Shown: positions 19,674 through 26,926 of the stretch, piece by piece
Position numbering within the stretch: the stretch's first letter is position 1
Layout: each line of letters begins with the position of its first letter
Assembly: GCF_001039355.2 (NCBI RefSeq)
Contig: NW_019775547.1
Span: 201,923-228,848, forward strand
Reading direction: 5' to 3'
DNA length: 26,926 nt
DNA from: Lingula anatina
Lineage: Eukaryota; Brachiopoda; Lingulata; Lingulida; Lingulidae
The notes under the pieces: model-generated
The model's database searches: none
The model's input: the letters and a program-made list of their open reading frames with translations, nothing else
Told to the model about the DNA's origin: nothing
Position numbers and translations under genes: made by a program

Positions 19674-20414
19674 TTTTATGGTTCTGCAAACCACAGCCAA
19701 ATGACCAATACGCTCACAGTTGTAGCATTTCATGTTACGGGCAAAACAATTTAATTCCGTATGAAAAGTCCACTTACCACAACGTGAACACTTTCTCTCC
19801 TTTTCCTCTCTTCTCTCCTTCCTCCATTCACCCCTTCTTTCTGCACTCCTTTCACGCATCCTCTCCTTGCTGCTATCTCTAGATCGATCTGCTGGCTGGA
19901 ATGATACTTTTCTGTTACTTCTCTCTGTTGAGACTACCTGTACACTGGGCCCTTCCAAAACTCTATTTATCAATTGTGTTATTTGGCCCATCATGTTTTC
20001 TTGCATTGTGACAAATTTGTTAAGTATTAAATGATTGTTGTCATGCTCTTTCAGGTCTGTAGACAGGGGTGCCACGGTAAGATCTGGAGACACATTAGTG
20101 GTAGCAGTTTCAGCCAAAATAGCTGCTTCTTCTAATTGTCTCAAATTTTGAGGGTTCTGCATGGTTACAGCTGCCCTTATTGTAGGTTTAAGGCCATTAA
20201 TGATGGCTGCCAAAATGTGTTGCTCAGGCAATTTTACCTGATGTCCCATTTTCATCATTTTAGAAATGAAGTCTCTTACCTTTTCTTCGCCCTGTCTACT
20301 GGAAAATATAGATGCAGTCATGGATCTGATTTTGCTTGGACTAGGTCCATATCTTTCTAAAAATGACTTTTTTACTCTTTGATAAAAGTTTTGTTCTGCA
20401 AACTTAGGTACCAT
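19668..20414 (-). CDS. gag: Gag, downstream part (capsid C-terminal region and zinc knuckles)
   Basis: 248 codons from the first ATG in this frame; the true entry is probably by continuation from the upstream piece. It starts with the capsid segment (NFYQRVKKSFLERYG). A stretch very rich in Arg, Glu and Ser follows, then two Cys/His knuckles: CSRC...H...C, and CYNC with H and C at CX2CX4HX4C spacing. These bind genomic RNA in retroelement nucleocapsids. It ends in CAA UAG GGG, directly followed by the in-frame pol. It lies in the -1 frame relative to the upstream gag piece, overlapping it at 20372-20414. Confidence 0.85.
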   Translation of the reverse strand: MVPKFAEQNFYQRVKKSFLERYGPSPSKIRSMTASIFSSRQGEEKVRDFISKMMKMGHQVKLPEQHILAAIINGLKPTIRAAVTMQNPQNLRQLEEAAILAETATTNVSPDLTVAPLSTDLKEHDNNHLILNKFVTMQENMMGQITQLINRVLEGPSVQVVSTERSNRKVSFQPADRSRDSSKERMRERSAERRGEWRKERREEKERKCSRCGKWTFHTELNCFARNMKCYNCERIGHLAVVCRTIKQ

Positions 20415-20929
20415 GTTTTGGCATTTCCTTGTAATAAATAACTAAAATGCGAAAGTCTCATATTGTCATTGTATTGCATAATATCACAATATTGATCAAA
20501 TTGATAAACCCAATCTGATGCACAGTCCCCATCCTCTCCCCTAAAAGGGAAGGGAGATAGATGTTGTGGCATCGTGATTACCACTGGAATCCCTTGATTT
20601 TGCTGAGCTGCCACTGGACTCCCTTGATTTTGTTGAGCTGCACTGGGGGGCATAGGTGGCGGTGGTGGTGGTGGTGGCATCTCTATCATTGCTTGGGACT
20701 GCTCCTGTTGCTGCCCTGGGGATCTTATCAGAGAGTTGGTCTGCTGGGCTTGTTGTTGTCTCTCAATCTGGTCCAGAGGCTGCAGCTCCTGTTGTTGCTG
20801 AGGACCAGGCTCATGTTGCTCTGAGGGTTGTGGTTGTTGCCCATCTAATTCAGGGGTATGCTGACTCGAGGCCTGCTGTTCTGTTGCTGCTTGCTGCTGG
20901 TTGGAAGTTCTGGGGGATGCCCGTCTCAT
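20372..20929 (-). CDS. gag: Gag, upstream part (low-complexity N-terminus and capsid start)
   Basis: 185 codons from ATG 20929, which is 27 nt after the 5' LTR. The first about 120 residues are Gln-rich with a run of eight Pro and a short repeat (AAQQNQGSPV, AAQQNQGIPV). The capsid part begins at FPFRGEDGDCASDWV and reaches LLQGNAKTWYLSL, matching the conserved Ty3/gypsy capsid pattern, then runs into a stop at 20372. The matching continuation lies in the -1 frame. A one-base loss in the A- and T-rich stretch around 20380-20400 explains it; no ideal slippery heptamer is present. There is no PPxY or P[ST]AP late motif. Confidence 0.85.
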   Translation of the reverse strand: MRRASPRTSNQQQAATEQQASSQHTPELDGQQPQPSEQHEPGPQQQQELQPLDQIERQQQAQQTNSLIRSPGQQQEQSQAMIEMPPPPPPPPMPPSAAQQNQGSPVAAQQNQGIPVVITMPQHLSPFPFRGEDGDCASDWVYQFDQYCDIMQYNDNMRLSHFSYLLQGNAKTWYLSLQNKTFIKE

Positions 20930-20935
20930 TTTTGT

Positions 20936-20953
20936 TGCCCAGGTTCTCCACCA
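20936..20953 (-). promoter_or_regulatory. Candidate primer-binding site
   Basis: The minus strand reads TGGTGGAGAACCTGGGCA three bases after the 5' LTR. The initial TGG pairs with a tRNA CCA end, as in standard LTR-element primer sites. I cannot name the tRNA. Confidence 0.6.
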
Positions 20954-20956
20954 GTA

Positions 20957-21384
20957 TCAGAGTTGAACTTCAGTATCAGTGGAAGAATGAGGGATCAGCA
21001 ATAACCAACAACAAGATTTTCTGTTGCCACCGACTTTATTCTATCTCTCTCCCTGTCCCTCTGTCCCTCTGTGAGGATGCAGGGGATTATATACACAAAT
21101 ATCAAAGACATTCCTATGATCAAAGAGATACATTTAAGATAACTGTAAGGGCGACAACATGTCCCTTCAACTTGTGCCCAGCCAGTGTAATGGACCTGTA
21201 TTTCAAGTTAAATGCTAAATATTTGTCATGGCAGGTCATTTCTGACCCTGCCCTGTAATTATCAAAATGATGCTGGAGATGTGTGTGGTAGGTCATCTCT
21301 GACTCTGTGTGCCACGGCAGGTCCTTTCTGACCCTGCCCTGTAATTACCAAAATTCACCAAAAATCACTAAATTTAACATGAAA
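20957..21384 (-). repeat. 5' LTR of the retroelement
   Basis: Same 428 bp as 9434-9861. It is the active promoter copy: TATA box at plus 21087-21093, predicted start about 25-30 nt downstream, polyadenylation signal at plus 21035-21040. Right flank is TATATACAAACAC, and TATATA matches the left flank of the 3' LTR. Confidence 0.93.
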
Positions 21385-21390
21385 TATATA

Positions 21391-22009
21391 CAAACACTTA
21401 TCGTTTATAGATCTTGATGTTTTTCAATTTTAGGCATGTATACTGGTATAATGGATTCATGATCTGACTACAGATTTTTTCCGCAACTTTGCAATGCTGG
21501 AACACCGATCTTATGCCCAGTTATTTGTAATTTGAAATGTGGATAGAATTGGTGTTGACTGAAATCACCTCAGTGGGTTATATAAATGTGGTAAGAAATT
21601 TGTCTGAGCTGCTTACAGCAATGCTGTTATGTGTGAGCGTTTGTCTCAGCGTAACGTATGTGTAGTGAATGTGTAGTTTATATATGTAAATGTTATGTTG
21701 GACTTCAGACTGTAAGAAAATGGTGCTGCTGTAATGTCATGTTTTATTTTACTTATTCATTTATTATTTTATTTACTTTAAAAAAGAAGATAAAAACTTT
21801 TGTCAAACGAACATGCATTTGTCACAATTTTCTTCACTACATGGTTTCAAAAGAAAATTCCTTATTTACAGTAGGCTGCACACCTCCGGCATAAATTTTG
21901 GGACCAGAAAATTTCTCCTCTTGTGACGCAGATTAGCTGGGCAGTTTTGTAATCATATTAAATTTCAATAAAGAACCAAAGGAAGAAAAAAAACCTTTCC
22001 GGGGCATTG
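21391..22009. other. Genomic flank right of the retroelement
   Basis: No coding exon is supported. An AATAAA at 21967-21972 (TTTCAATAAAGAACC) on the plus strand could be the polyadenylation signal of a host transcript, perhaps a distal 3' end of the arrestin gene before the retroelement arrived; this is inference only. Confidence 0.4.
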
Positions 22010-22075
22010 CAGTGGCATATTTAGGGGGGTGTCAGGGGGTCCTGACCCCACCCCCTTCAATTTCTGAAAAAAAAA
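22010..22075. mobile_element. hAT-like transposon end
   Basis: CAGTGGCATATTTAGGGGGG followed by GTGTCAGGGGGTCC resembles the common CAGTGGCGTA...GGGGGG terminus of non-autonomous hAT elements. I found no matching inverse end nearby, so it is a solo or decayed end. The right limit is arbitrary. Confidence 0.35.
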
Positions 22076-22415
22076 AACACGCCAACGGTCCACTCTTGAA
22101 ATTAGAATTTTGACTAGCTGAATCATAGTTCTAACACACAATCATTCAAATCTTTAAAAATCCAGTCAAAATTACAAAAACTCGGAAAACATGTACCAGT
22201 ACGAGTAGTACAAAACCTGCAAAGCTGATTTCACGTTGACACTAAACTTGGCTCCAGTACAGAAGGCCTACCGAGGGGATAATAGTTCAAATGAAAAGCT
22301 TGGTATAAATCCCCTGGGAATATAAATTAATGCGGTTCCATATGATGATGGAAGCAAACGGCTATGAATTCAGGCAGAAAGGTTTATAAACGACTGTATT
22401 TATCAATGAAAAACC

Positions 22416-22589
22416 GGGGCCGTAGCGATAGTCCGAAGGTTCAATAGTCCGAAGGTTCATTGGTCCGAATGTTCACTATAGAACCTTCGGACCAATGAAC
22501 CCTTGATTAAAAAATCGACGAAAATGTTACCACTTTTCGGACCAATGAACCTTCGGACCAATGAACCTTCGGACTATCGAGACGCCCCC
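22416..22589. mobile_element. Complete palindromic MITE with 8-bp target duplication
   Basis: 174 bp. Ends GGGGCCGTAGCGATAGTCC and the inverse of the right end (GGGGGCGTCTCGATAGTCC) match at 16 of 19. GAAAAACC flanks both sides exactly (22408-22415, 22590-22597). The arms are built of 16-bp tandem units (ATAGTCCGAAGGTTCA, TTGGTCCGAATGTTCA), in inverse orientation on the right. An 8-bp duplication fits hAT, P or Merlin superfamilies; the GG start is closer to Merlin. Confidence 0.88.
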
Positions 22590-22739
22590 GAAAAACCAGT
22601 GCATTTAGTATCAGTAATTCCAAACTGAATAGCCAGGAGATACCAATAATCCTGTAATTGCTCCCTTTAGTGGCTAACTACGATGAATAAGAGAGAGCCG
22701 ATAAGTCCGCTTTCGTTATGTCAAAATAAATTCCGTCAT

Positions 22740-22860
22740 TGACACAGGATGTTGTTTCCCGCGAAAATGACTTAACGCGGGAAAACGCATGCGCCCTGTA
22801 GAGTAACTGTTCGCGCCTTTTAGGTCATGTGATCAGTTTATTGACATAAGCCAAAGCCCT
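22740..22860. promoter_or_regulatory. Promoter-like patch with E2F, NRF1 and E-box motifs
   Basis: Within AT-rich surroundings this patch has TTTCCCGCGAAAA (22755-22767), GCGGGAAAA (22777-22785), ACGCATGCGCCC (22785-22796), TTCGCGCC (22810-22817) and GTCATGTGATC (about 22824-22834). They match consensus for E2F (both orientations), NRF1 and E-box factors, typical of TATA-less promoters of cell-cycle or housekeeping genes. No downstream exon can be seen because the contig ends at 22880. Confidence 0.4.
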
Positions 22861-22880
22861 TTAAAGCAATCCGGCAATCT

Positions 22881-22881
22881 N
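22881..22881. other. Assembly join (single N)
   Basis: The right-hand contig begins inside an LTR, at the base equivalent to 9507. The missing part may hide the body of another retroelement. Confidence 0.8.
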
Positions 22882-23236
22882 CCGACTTTATTCTATCTCT
22901 CTCCCTGTCCCTCTGTCCCACTGTGAGGATGCAGGGGATTATATACACAAATATCAAAGACATTCCTATGATCAAAGAGATACATTTAAGATAACTGCAA
23001 GGGCGACAACATGTCCCTTCAACTTGTGCCCAGCCAGTGTTACGGACCTGTATTTCAAGTTAAATGCTAAATATTTGTCATGGCAGGTCATTTCTGACCC
23101 TGCCCTGTAATTATCAAAATGATGCTGGAGATGTGTGTGGTAGGTCATCTCTGACTCTGTGTGTCACGGCAGGTCATTTCTGACCCTGCCCTGTAATTAC
23201 CAAAATTCACCAAAAATCACTAAATTTAACATGAAA
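22882..23236 (-). repeat. Truncated third LTR of the same family
   Basis: 355 of 428 bp, no indels, six substitutions relative to the other two LTRs (about 1.7%). The 73 bp at the U5 end are cut by the join at 22881. The outer flank is CTAACTTTAAG, not TATATA, so it marks a different insertion (a solo LTR or the 5' LTR of another copy). Confidence 0.88.
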
Positions 23237-23696
23237 CTAACTTTAAGTTTAGCCCTTTTTCATGGTGTGTACCATTTTGTTGCCTTGTTTTTACCTCAGA
23301 AACATGCTTTGATGAAAGACACGTGGCATTTCTTACCAGTATCCTGCATTTAAAGATGTAAACAATTTTTTTAACCACATTTAGAACTTTTCCTGTTGCT
23401 GGTTCTTTTTTAAGAAGGCAAAACATGTTCAACGTAAGGCACCTAACAATAACTGACTGTGTCTTCTCTTTTGTAAAATTGTTAAAATGGATTTGGACCA
23501 TAAAACACATGAAACCAAAACAAACAGTTGAAAAAGGCATGCTGTGGAGGTGTCCATTTCACTGGCACAGAGCTGGAGACACAATAGAACTGATCAGAAA
23601 CAACCACAGCATTTATTACAAAGCTTCATGTATCCTCATTTTAGGGGAAAGTAGAGCCCCTTTTGCATCCAGTATTAGAGCGCATTCAGAGCAAGT
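23237..23696. other. Non-coding stretch
   Basis: There is no supported gene; the frames open on either strand lack recognisable domains. The words AGAGCGCATTCAGAGC at 23677-23692 recall the left arm of MITE family 2 (7464 onward). Confidence 0.5.
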
Positions 23697-23920
23697 TGAT
23701 CTGCAGACTAAATATCACTGATCCACATAAAAGTGATGCTGCTAATTTCCTGATGGTCTCCTTGTCTCCACATGCTCCGTCGCTGCAAAAACCTACGAAT
23801 TAAAACTTGTAGCTGAGATTTAATCCGTTTAATGGCACATGCATGTGGAGGTGGGGAGACCATCAGGAGATTAGGGCAGCATTTTTTTAGTGGGGTCAGC
23901 CATATTTAATCGACGGATCA
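23697..23920. mobile_element. MITE with inverted repeats of about 80 bp
   Basis: The left arm (TGATCTGCAGACTAAATAT ... ATGCTGC ... TCCTGATGGTCTCC ... TCCACATGC) is mirrored, with substitutions, by the right arm ending GCCATATTTAATCGACGGATCA. The arms are separated by about 65 bp. The outer left words match MITE family 2, so it may be a relative. The right end abuts or overlaps a tRNA-like SINE. Confidence 0.65.
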
Positions 23921-24020
23921 GTCCATGTTAGCATGCTGTACTCGGAAGCAAGAGGTTCCAGGTCCAATCCCCAGTATAGAGCCCTTTTCAAAAAAAAAAA
24001 AAAGAAAGAAAGAAAGAAAA
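23916..24020 (+). mobile_element. tRNA-derived SINE with A-rich tail
   Basis: GGATCAGTCCATGTTAGCA resembles a tRNA D-arm and A box. Farther on, ACTCGGAAGCAAGAGGTTCC leads to the B-box-like GGTCCAATCC (23961-23970), an arrangement common in tRNA-SINEs. It ends in A14 and GAAA units (23990-24020). Only about 75 bp lie between the tRNA-like head and the tail. No clean target duplication was found. Confidence 0.5.
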
Positions 24021-24080
24021 CTGGACCCGTTTGAGAGATCCTGATATGTTAAAACACTACAGGGGGTTTTACTCACTAAG

Positions 24081-24292
24081 ACCCCATTCCCAGAGATTAG
24101 ATCGATCCAACTAGATCGACCTAACTCCCTGGGGGTTCACGCTAAATAGCTGTCAGTCGAGCGGGCACAAAAGTTAATTACCCCCTTACAGCTTGTAGTA
24201 GGCGGGATGGACATTTAAGCCGGATTATCTGACAGTAATCTAGTGAGACTCCCCACTGGGATAGATCGATCTAAAATCTATGGGAATGCGCC
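24081..24292. mobile_element. MITE family 1, copy D
   Basis: 212 bp. Ends ACCCCATTCCCAGAGATTAG and the inverse of the right end, GGCGCATTCCCATAGATTTT. The inner sequence follows copies A-C. The flanks CTAAG and CTTAC match at only three of five bases, so the duplication is decayed or the boundary is off by a base. Confidence 0.8.
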
Positions 24293-25354
24293 CTTACATA
24301 CGTTTGCTTCCCCAGGTGTTTAGCCACACATACATTTATCACTGGGCATCTTTAATAGAAGGCTGAAGTTTTATTAAAACTACATCAATGAGTCGGTCAT
24401 GTGATAAAGATCTTTTCATAAAGGGTGGAGACATGATGACCCATTGGTAAAAATTTTTGAAATTTATTTTCTTAGAAACAGTTTATTTTATTATCATTAC
24501 TACACAAAACACAATTAAAACCTATTTCATCATAAATTTGAACATTTTCTTTTTTACAGTTTAGTATATTTATAATTTATTTGCTTTTTTGTTCAGAAAA
24601 TGCCTACATAACATATTATCAGTCTAACTTCATACACCAACAAGTGGTACCCTATGATCATCTGGAAATGTCTTTTTATTGTGATTGATATCTTTTTGTT
24701 TTCACACCATAGTTGGGACAGCATAATTAAATTTAACACCAAATGAAAGCAATGTATCTATGATCTCACGTTTTAATTTTCTGTGTAACTTTGCCATAAC
24801 ACGGGAAGCATCTGATGCCTACATATGCTATGCCTGGATCTGATGATGATGATTCTTGTTTTATTTTTCCTAGGCACTGGATGCATCGGTGGATTCACTT
24901 ATCTGGCAGCTTAACCTGCTCTAAGTATGTTCAATCACCAGGATGATGCAATGATAAACAATTTATTCTTGAAAATCACCACAGACAGTTCAGCGTGAGT
25001 GCATTTCATTATCCAATAATGTCTGTGTCAGATTGATAAAGCACTGACAGAGAGATGTCGAGCCTTTAGTTTGTTTTTGCATCGTGATATGGCTGTCGGA
25101 GATCTTGAAGTAGCCAGATTTTTGGTGCAAAATCTATCTTTGCCTTCAGAGTCCTGGATGTGGCCTCCATTCTATATTTGTGTGCATTTACCAGCTTCAG
25201 GTCACCTTCTGTTTAGATGAACCTAAGTATAGAAACACTGAGTGGAAGTGAATGAAAGCAAACCCTTTTAACTTGTGCGTTTGCTGAAGGATATTATTTA
25301 AACCTAGTAGTTTTTTAAATTTTTTTTTCTCTGTACATGCACCACACGTGTGTG
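24293..25354. other. Non-coding stretch
   Basis: No gene supported. A pyrimidine-rich acceptor-like TTTTCCTAG at 24863-24871 is followed by a short open frame of about 16 codons, but nothing joins to it in the window. Confidence 0.5.
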
Positions 25355-25592
25355 AGGGTTCGTTCCCAATGCAAGTATTGCTCTATGTACATCCATTCAA
25401 CTCCCCAGGGTGCTGAATGCAATCAGATTAACAGATTAACGTCTCTTCCTGGCATTGAGTAGAATACAAAAAAAAAAAAAAAAAGCGAAACAATAGGAGG
25501 CATGATAATCTGTTCATCTGATTGCATTCAACAAGTCCCCATGGCATTGAATCGATCTATGTGGAATGATAATTTCATTGCGAATGAGCCCT
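25355..25592. mobile_element. MITE with inverted repeats of about 85 bp
   Basis: The left arm AGGGTTCGTTCCCAATG ... TGAATGCAATCAGATTAACAG is mirrored by the inverse of the right arm (AGGGCTCATTCGCAATG ... TGAATGCAATCAGATGAACAG). The centre has an A16 run. The ends are clear; a target duplication is not. Confidence 0.75.
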
Positions 25593-26926
25593 TAGTAACC
25601 ACTGTAGCTAGTGTGTATGGGCCCCTGTGTACCCCTGATCCCACCCACTGAGTCCTGTGTTCTAAGTTAAAGAGGGCAAGATGCTGGATACCATTTTTGT
25701 TGTTTTATCTTTTTTTTTTCTGTGACTGTTTTTGTCCTTAACACGTCTGCACAAAATTTCAGACAAAACAAATACCATATTGTGAAAAAACTAATTTGTT
25801 GGAATAAGAATACAATAGAATTACATTTACTTTAGAACAATGTTTAGGATAAACTTAGTGGCAGTGTGTAACAGTATGAGGTACTTTCTGCTGATCTAAT
25901 TATCTAAAAAACAAAATATGAACTCCCAGGTGCTGAGTGCCTTTATGATGCAGTCTACGCACTTCATTAGATTTACTTTACACTTATATATTATTATTTT
26001 AATACTTTGTCACTCTGAAAATATTTGAATTTATTATTTGGTCACAGATTCTTACAAAAGATAAATTTTATCAGTAAAGACTAAACATTATGACAGGGGC
26101 ATATCCAGTGATATTTTCTTCCAAATTATCTTTGCTGATCCATCCTCCTTTTTTGACCGTCTTCCAATAGAAAAAATTAGATACACATCAATGTAAAGTT
26201 GAAAATCTAACCATCTTCTGGAAGACCCAGAAAATGGCCATTACTCTGTAATGTGTGTTTTACAAAACAAATAGTTGGGGCAGAAGAAAATGATTGCATC
26301 TCAAAATGTGTTTGGATGAGATCATTGTGGTAGTTGAGATGTGATGCCACAGCAGCAATCCAGAACATCTGCCCTGTGCTGGACCTTTTTTTTTTTTCAT
26401 TTCAAAAGTAAAAGCACATTCATCACTATCTGGGCTTTAACTAGAACCTTTAATAATAATTACAATTAATATAGATATAAGTTGGTGTGATGCTGAATAA
26501 TTACAGATTATATGTTGAAGATGGGCAGTGTTCAAGTGAGCCAGATGTGTACATCAACCAAAGAGGCCATAACCACTTTGCTTAGCAAAGTGAGTCTCTC
26601 CCAAGGTGCTGAGAACTTATGAATTTTTAAAGCTTCAAAAACTATATACTAATATTCTAAAAATTACTTTTAATACCTTTTTTCTCCCATAAAATAGCGT
26701 TATTGCAGCTTAAAGCACCCCTTCATTAATAGAAGATCAAGGCATATAAAAGACTTTGTGAAAATCAAAACATTTCAGCTTGATGCTTCTTACAAGATGA
26801 CAGTGAATGTAATGTTTGATTATTTCAGATTGTGTTCCTGATATGAGCAGTTGCAAATGTAGCCAGAAGTAAGATAAATACTGACAACCTACACCATGTA
26901 GTCAAAGTTGGCGGATTGATTCTCCC
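25593..26926. other. Non-coding stretch to the window end
   Basis: AT-rich, with T and A homopolymers. I see no domain, tRNA or repeat that I can name. A short segment 26831-26869 is bounded by TTTCAG and AGTAAG and could be a mini-exon, but nothing supports it. Confidence 0.5.

Larger units (their letters stand above)
9434..21384 (-). mobile_element. Ty3/gypsy LTR retroelement with gag, pol and env
   Basis: On the minus strand the order is 5' LTR (20957-21384), primer site, gag, pol, env, long 3' UTR, 3' LTR (9434-9861). The LTRs look identical over 428 bp, and TATATA lies immediately outside both (9428-9433, 21385-21390), so this is one recent insertion; with a 4-bp duplication the LTRs would be 2 bp longer. 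Gypsy-type errantiviruses are known to prefer alternating YR targets such as this. The apparent 11.95 kb is inflated: contig joins marked by N at 10968 and 12419 repeat the env end and 3' UTR. Removing the overlaps leaves about 9.8 kb. Domain order PR-RT-RH-IN is Ty3/gypsy; the integrase ends in a chromodomain and env resembles baculovirus F. Frameshifts in gag and integrase suggest a non-autonomous copy, unless they are errors. Confidence 0.93.

Noticed and set aside
20372-20929. Viral-type late motif in gag
   Set aside because: MPPSAAQ looks like PSAP but lacks the final Pro; no PPxY is present.
20656-21258. Plus-strand open frame of 200 codons
   Set aside because: It is the antisense of gag low-complexity sequence joined to the LTR; low-complexity antisense frames are often open.
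23916-23990. A genuine tRNA gene
   Set aside because: The cloverleaf is incomplete, the B box deviates, and an A-rich tail follows, which fits a SINE.
24864-24925. Possible terminal exon after TTTTCCTAG
   Set aside because: Only about 16 codons, no partner exon, no recognisable protein.
26825-26875. Possible Cys-containing mini-exon between TTTCAG and AGTAAG
   Set aside because: Too short, no supporting neighbours; such pairs occur by chance in AT-rich DNA.

Overview
The window looks like nuclear DNA of a marine invertebrate. It is AT-rich and intron-bearing, with metazoan-type splice sites and many short inverted-repeat transposons. It also has a tRNA-derived SINE, LINE tails and a gypsy-type retroelement with an envelope gene. 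I cannot name the species; an echinoderm or mollusc would fit, but nothing here is diagnostic.

Layout. 1-406 is the 3' end of a LINE in plus orientation; it abuts the last 16 bases of a DNA transposon (407-422), and a second retroelement tail in minus orientation follows. 650-1818 is intron or upstream DNA without a recognisable gene. 1819-5943 (+) is the one clear host gene: seven coding exons of an alpha-arrestin of 438 residues, with two PPxY and three PSAP motifs in its tail. From 5944 to about 9427 lie its presumed 3' UTR and flank, packed with MITEs: three copies of one roughly 215-bp family, a different MITE and a long (AT)n tract.

9434-21384 is a Ty3/gypsy-class LTR retroelement on the minus strand: 5' LTR at the right, then gag, pol (protease, RT, RNase H, integrase with a chromodomain), env (fusion glycoprotein of the baculovirus F/errantivirus kind), a long 3' UTR and the 3' LTR at the left. 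The two LTRs appear identical and TATATA flanks both ends, so the insertion is young. Gag and integrase are nevertheless each broken by a one-base shift. Gag and pol share a reading frame and are separated by a single UAG. A predicted 3' splice site precedes env. Single N bases at 10968 and 12419 mark joins between overlapping contigs, so the env 3' part and the 3' UTR are duplicated artificially (or allelically). Removing the overlap gives an element of about 9.8 kb.

21385-22880 is the genomic flank of the insertion. It carries a hAT-like end, a complete palindromic MITE with an 8-bp target duplication, and a short GC-richer patch with E2F-, NRF1- and E-box-like motifs. A third join (N at 22881) leads into a truncated third LTR with a different flank, hence another insertion. 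23237-26926 holds more MITEs and a SINE but no gene I can support.

How things connect: the arrestin would be a membrane-trafficking adaptor linking cargo to NEDD4-type ubiquitin ligases and, through PSAP, to ESCRT-I. The retroelement lies downstream in opposite orientation and does not interrupt its coding exons.
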